Program-made: the position numbers and the translations under genes
Shown here: positions 61,965-64,000 of the stretch, in pieces
Position numbering within the stretch: the stretch's first letter is position 1
Layout: every line of letters starts with the position of its first letter
The notes under the pieces: generated by a model
Told to the model about the DNA's origin: nothing
Database searches by the model: none
The model's input: the letters and a program-made list of their open reading frames with translations, nothing else
DNA from: an uncultured Bryobacterales bacterium
GTDB taxonomy: Bacteria > Acidobacteriota > Terriglobia > Bryobacterales > UBA6623
Reading direction: 5' to 3'
Length of the DNA: 64,000 nt
Assembly (NCBI GenBank): GCA_951813065.1
Contig: CATOTH010000005.1
Location: forward strand, 124,001-188,000

Positions 61965-63758
61965 CTACTCCCACTCGATCGTGGATGGCGGCTTGTTCGA
62001 CACGTCGAACAGCACCGCGTCAATGCCTTCGATCGCGTGTAGCCGGTCTGCCAGTTCGAACAGCCCTGCGGTTGGGAGAGTCGACACGGCAGCCGTCATG
62101 CCGTCGACCGAATTGACCGGGCGCAGCGCGACCGCTTCCCCACCGGTCCGACTCAACGGCAGCAGGACCACCGGACATTGCCAGATCTCGTCGTAGAGGC
62201 CCTCGGCCCGCAGGTACTCGGTGACAGCCCGGTCGACTTGCTGGAGCAGGCGAACGCGATCGTGCGTCAGCGTGGCCGGCTTGATTTCCCACTCCGTGGG
62301 TGCAATTGCCCTGGGGGCCAGCGCCGCCACGATCCGATTCGTGCTCCGGAATTCATTCGTGATGGCTGTCGACAGGGGCAACAGGCGCTCGTAGGCGAAG
62401 TCGCCGGAATGGAGCACGGTCAATTGAGCGTAGCTGCGGCTGTCGCCTTGGACGCCGACGCTCCGGATCGGAAGGAGGAACGCTCGATACCCGCCTTCCC
62501 GAGCAATCGCCGCAATTCCGTCGTCGACGATCGGGTCTGCTCGTTCGCCGGAGCAGAGACAGCGAATTGCCAAGCCCGGACCCGGGAAGGGGTGGCGTTC
62601 GAGCAGCGCCGAGGAGAGCCCGAGAGCGCGCCCCAGTTCTCGCACCTCGTCCTTGTAGAATTCGCTCAAGGGCTCCAGCACGCGGCCCTCTTCGATCAGT
62701 TTCTGAATCCGCTCGACGCGATTGTGGTGGGTCTTGATGACGTCTGCAGCTTGCGTACCGCCTGATTCGATGGTGTCGGGGTAGATCGTTCCCTGCCCCA
62801 GCATCCAGTCGTGCCCGCCATATTGCTCGCCTGCAAGAATCTCGTCCTGGACGTCAACAAAGGCTTGGCCGATCGCGGCCCGCTTGCTCTCCGGGTCGAC
62901 AATGTCCCGCAAATTGCTCATGAACCGACCCGAGGCGTCACATACCTGCAAGCGCCCCAGGTCAAGCACGCGGAAGGACTCTTCGATCTCAGCCGTCTCG
63001 CCGTCTCGCATGAACCCGGTATCAACGTAAACACCCTCGACACGCTCCGTTCCGAGAGCCCGTACTGTCAGCGCATAGGCCACGGTCGAGTCAACGCCGC
63101 CGCTGAGGAAGAACAGGACCCGCCGACCGGCCACCGCGCTCGTGATCTGCCGGATGAGGTCCTCGACACGGCCCCGCGGATTCCAGTCAAGGCCGCACCC
63201 GCAAGCGTTGACCAGGAAGTTCCTCAATATCTCGGAGCCGTTGGGCGTGTGGACGACCTCCGGATGGAATTGCAGTCCATAGATGCCCCGCGCGGGATGC
63301 CCCATGGCGGCCACATCGCAGTCGCTGGTAGCTCCCAGAACCTGGAAGCCGTGCGGGAGTTGGGCGACGTGGTCACCGTGGCTCATCCAGACCTGTTGGT
63401 CGCGGTCCATCCCGTCGAAGAGTCCGCCGTCAAGACGAACTGACAAGTTGGCACTGCCGAACTCATGGGTGTGGCCGCGCTCGACAAGGCCGCCGAGATG
63501 CCCGGCGATGAGTTGGTGGCCGTAGCAGATCCCAAGCATGGGCCTGCCGATCTCGAAGAGTTCCGGGTCGGGCTGCGGGCTGGACTCGTCGAACACGCTC
63601 GACGGCCCTCCGGACAAGATGATACCGCTGTTCTCGGCAAGCTCCCCGGCAGGGGTGCCGATCGGGAAGATCTGGGCGTACGCTCCTAGCTCGCGAACTT
63701 TGCGAGCGATCAAGTGGCAGTACTGGCCACCGGAATCAAGGACTGCGACTGTTTCCAT
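61965..63758 (-). CDS. guaA: GMP synthase (glutamine-hydrolysing)
   Basis: 597 residues from ATG 63758 (METVAVLDSGGQYCHLIARK); the frame extends to 63797. The glutamine amidotransferase domain has GIILSGGPSSVFDESS, the nucleophile Cys in MLGICYGHQLIAGHLGG and the catalytic His/Glu in YGLQFHPEVVHTPNG. The ATP-pyrophosphatase domain has RVLFFLSGGVDSTVAYALTV, LGQGTIYPDTIESGGTQAAD and a long GMP-synthase C-terminal dimerisation domain. It converts XMP to GMP. The protein is about 70 residues longer than typical GuaA. It is convergent with the hydrolase gene. Confidence 0.95.
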   Translation of the reverse strand: METVAVLDSGGQYCHLIARKVRELGAYAQIFPIGTPAGELAENSGIILSGGPSSVFDESSPQPDPELFEIGRPMLGICYGHQLIAGHLGGLVERGHTHEFGSANLSVRLDGGLFDGMDRDQQVWMSHGDHVAQLPHGFQVLGATSDCDVAAMGHPARGIYGLQFHPEVVHTPNGSEILRNFLVNACGCGLDWNPRGRVEDLIRQITSAVAGRRVLFFLSGGVDSTVAYALTVRALGTERVEGVYVDTGFMRDGETAEIEESFRVLDLGRLQVCDASGRFMSNLRDIVDPESKRAAIGQAFVDVQDEILAGEQYGGHDWMLGQGTIYPDTIESGGTQAADVIKTHHNRVERIQKLIEEGRVLEPLSEFYKDEVRELGRALGLSSALLERHPFPGPGLAIRCLCSGERADPIVDDGIAAIAREGGYRAFLLPIRSVGVQGDSRSYAQLTVLHSGDFAYERLLPLSTAITNEFRSTNRIVAALAPRAIAPTEWEIKPATLTHDRVRLLQQVDRAVTEYLRAEGLYDEIWQCPVVLLPLSRTGGEAVALRPVNSVDGMTAAVSTLPTAGLFELADRLHAIEGIDAVLFDVSNKPPSTIEWE

Positions 63759-64000
63759 CCGACGGGATTTCGCGGGCCCAAACGGGTCGGAAGCCACGTC
63801 CCGCGCGATTCAAGGTCTGCACTCATCGTATCCCACGGACAGCCCGGGATGCCAAAGCAGATCCGTGCCGTCAGGCCCCGTGCTAGGGGTCTCCTGCAGG
63901 AGGCCCCACCCCACAAACCAACTGCGGGCACTGGACCGTTGGACCAAGGCGGACATCGCAGCCTGAGGTTGATTGCCCCTCCGTTGTACTTTGACAATGT

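Noticed and set aside
63886..63907. Inverted repeat GGGGTCTCCTG / CAGGAGGCCCC upstream of guaA
   Set aside because: It has no loop and no T run, one mismatch, and no obvious link to a start site; GC-rich sequence gives such repeats by chance.
1..64000. CRISPR array
   Set aside because: No regularly spaced repeats of 25-40 bases were found; the only tandem repeat is the 12-bp unit in the Rpn gene.

Overview
The window is GC-rich bacterial chromosome with no rRNA or tRNA gene that I could find. Gene content points to Acidobacteriota, possibly a Solibacter/Bryobacter-like lineage: an Oar-type TonB-dependent receptor with a carboxypeptidase-like N-terminal domain, an ASPIC/UnbV (CRTAC) protein, a PSD1/DUF1501 pair, two secreted ADP-ribosylglycohydrolase-family proteins, Uma2 and Rpn nucleases, and many small toxin-antitoxin genes. 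The phylum is an inference from family content, not from a marker gene.

Layout. 1-7.6 kb is a decayed accessory stretch: the end of an SMP-30-like gene, a nucleotidyltransferase toxin-like pair, an ankyrin / TonB-receptor / PIN mosaic of gene fragments, a CRTAC gene with two single-base frameshifts, a TPR protein and a Uma2 nuclease. 8.1-13.1 kb is a compact plus-strand cluster of secreted ADP-ribosylglycohydrolase, ribokinase, GRP-type sugar permease and a second secreted ADP-ribosylglycohydrolase, which reads as a riboside-scavenging unit. 13-18.4 kb holds a MazF remnant, an intradiol-dioxygenase-like gene and an RhlE-type helicase lying between two IS66-derived direct repeats. 18.4-26.1 kb is a minus-strand eight-gene type IV secretion operon (VirB2, B3, B4, B9, B10, B5, B6, B8) with a promoter and palindromic operator upstream, but no VirB11, VirD4 or relaxase in the window. 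Two similar IS21-like terminal sequences lie at 13.98 and 26.53 kb, bracketing this accessory block.

26.8-33.7 kb carries an unknown protein, a PSD1/cytochrome plus DUF1501 pair and a VWA lipoprotein. 34.1-38.0 kb has two VapBC-type modules (one with an antitoxin broken by an amber codon), an Rpn nuclease with a 12-bp tandem repeat, and a DUF1445 hydro-lyase. 38.3-43.7 kb is a minus-strand group of TRAP-TAXI transporter, DapA-family aldolase and UshA-like nucleotidase. 43.9-44.8 kb holds an IS256 scrap and a dead AAA/DUF4143 ATPase. Then follow copper ATPase, Gfo/Idh/MocA oxidoreductase, TonB receptor and homoserine dehydrogenase.

At 53.73-58.91 kb one IS4-family element is inserted inside another. 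Both have exact target-site duplications (9 bp outer, 8 bp inner), and removing the inner element restores the outer transposase frame. Both transposases carry an N-terminal DruA-like (DUF4338) domain in front of an IS4-type DDE domain. The window ends with a DhnA-type aldolase, a tandem alpha/beta hydrolase and GMP synthase.
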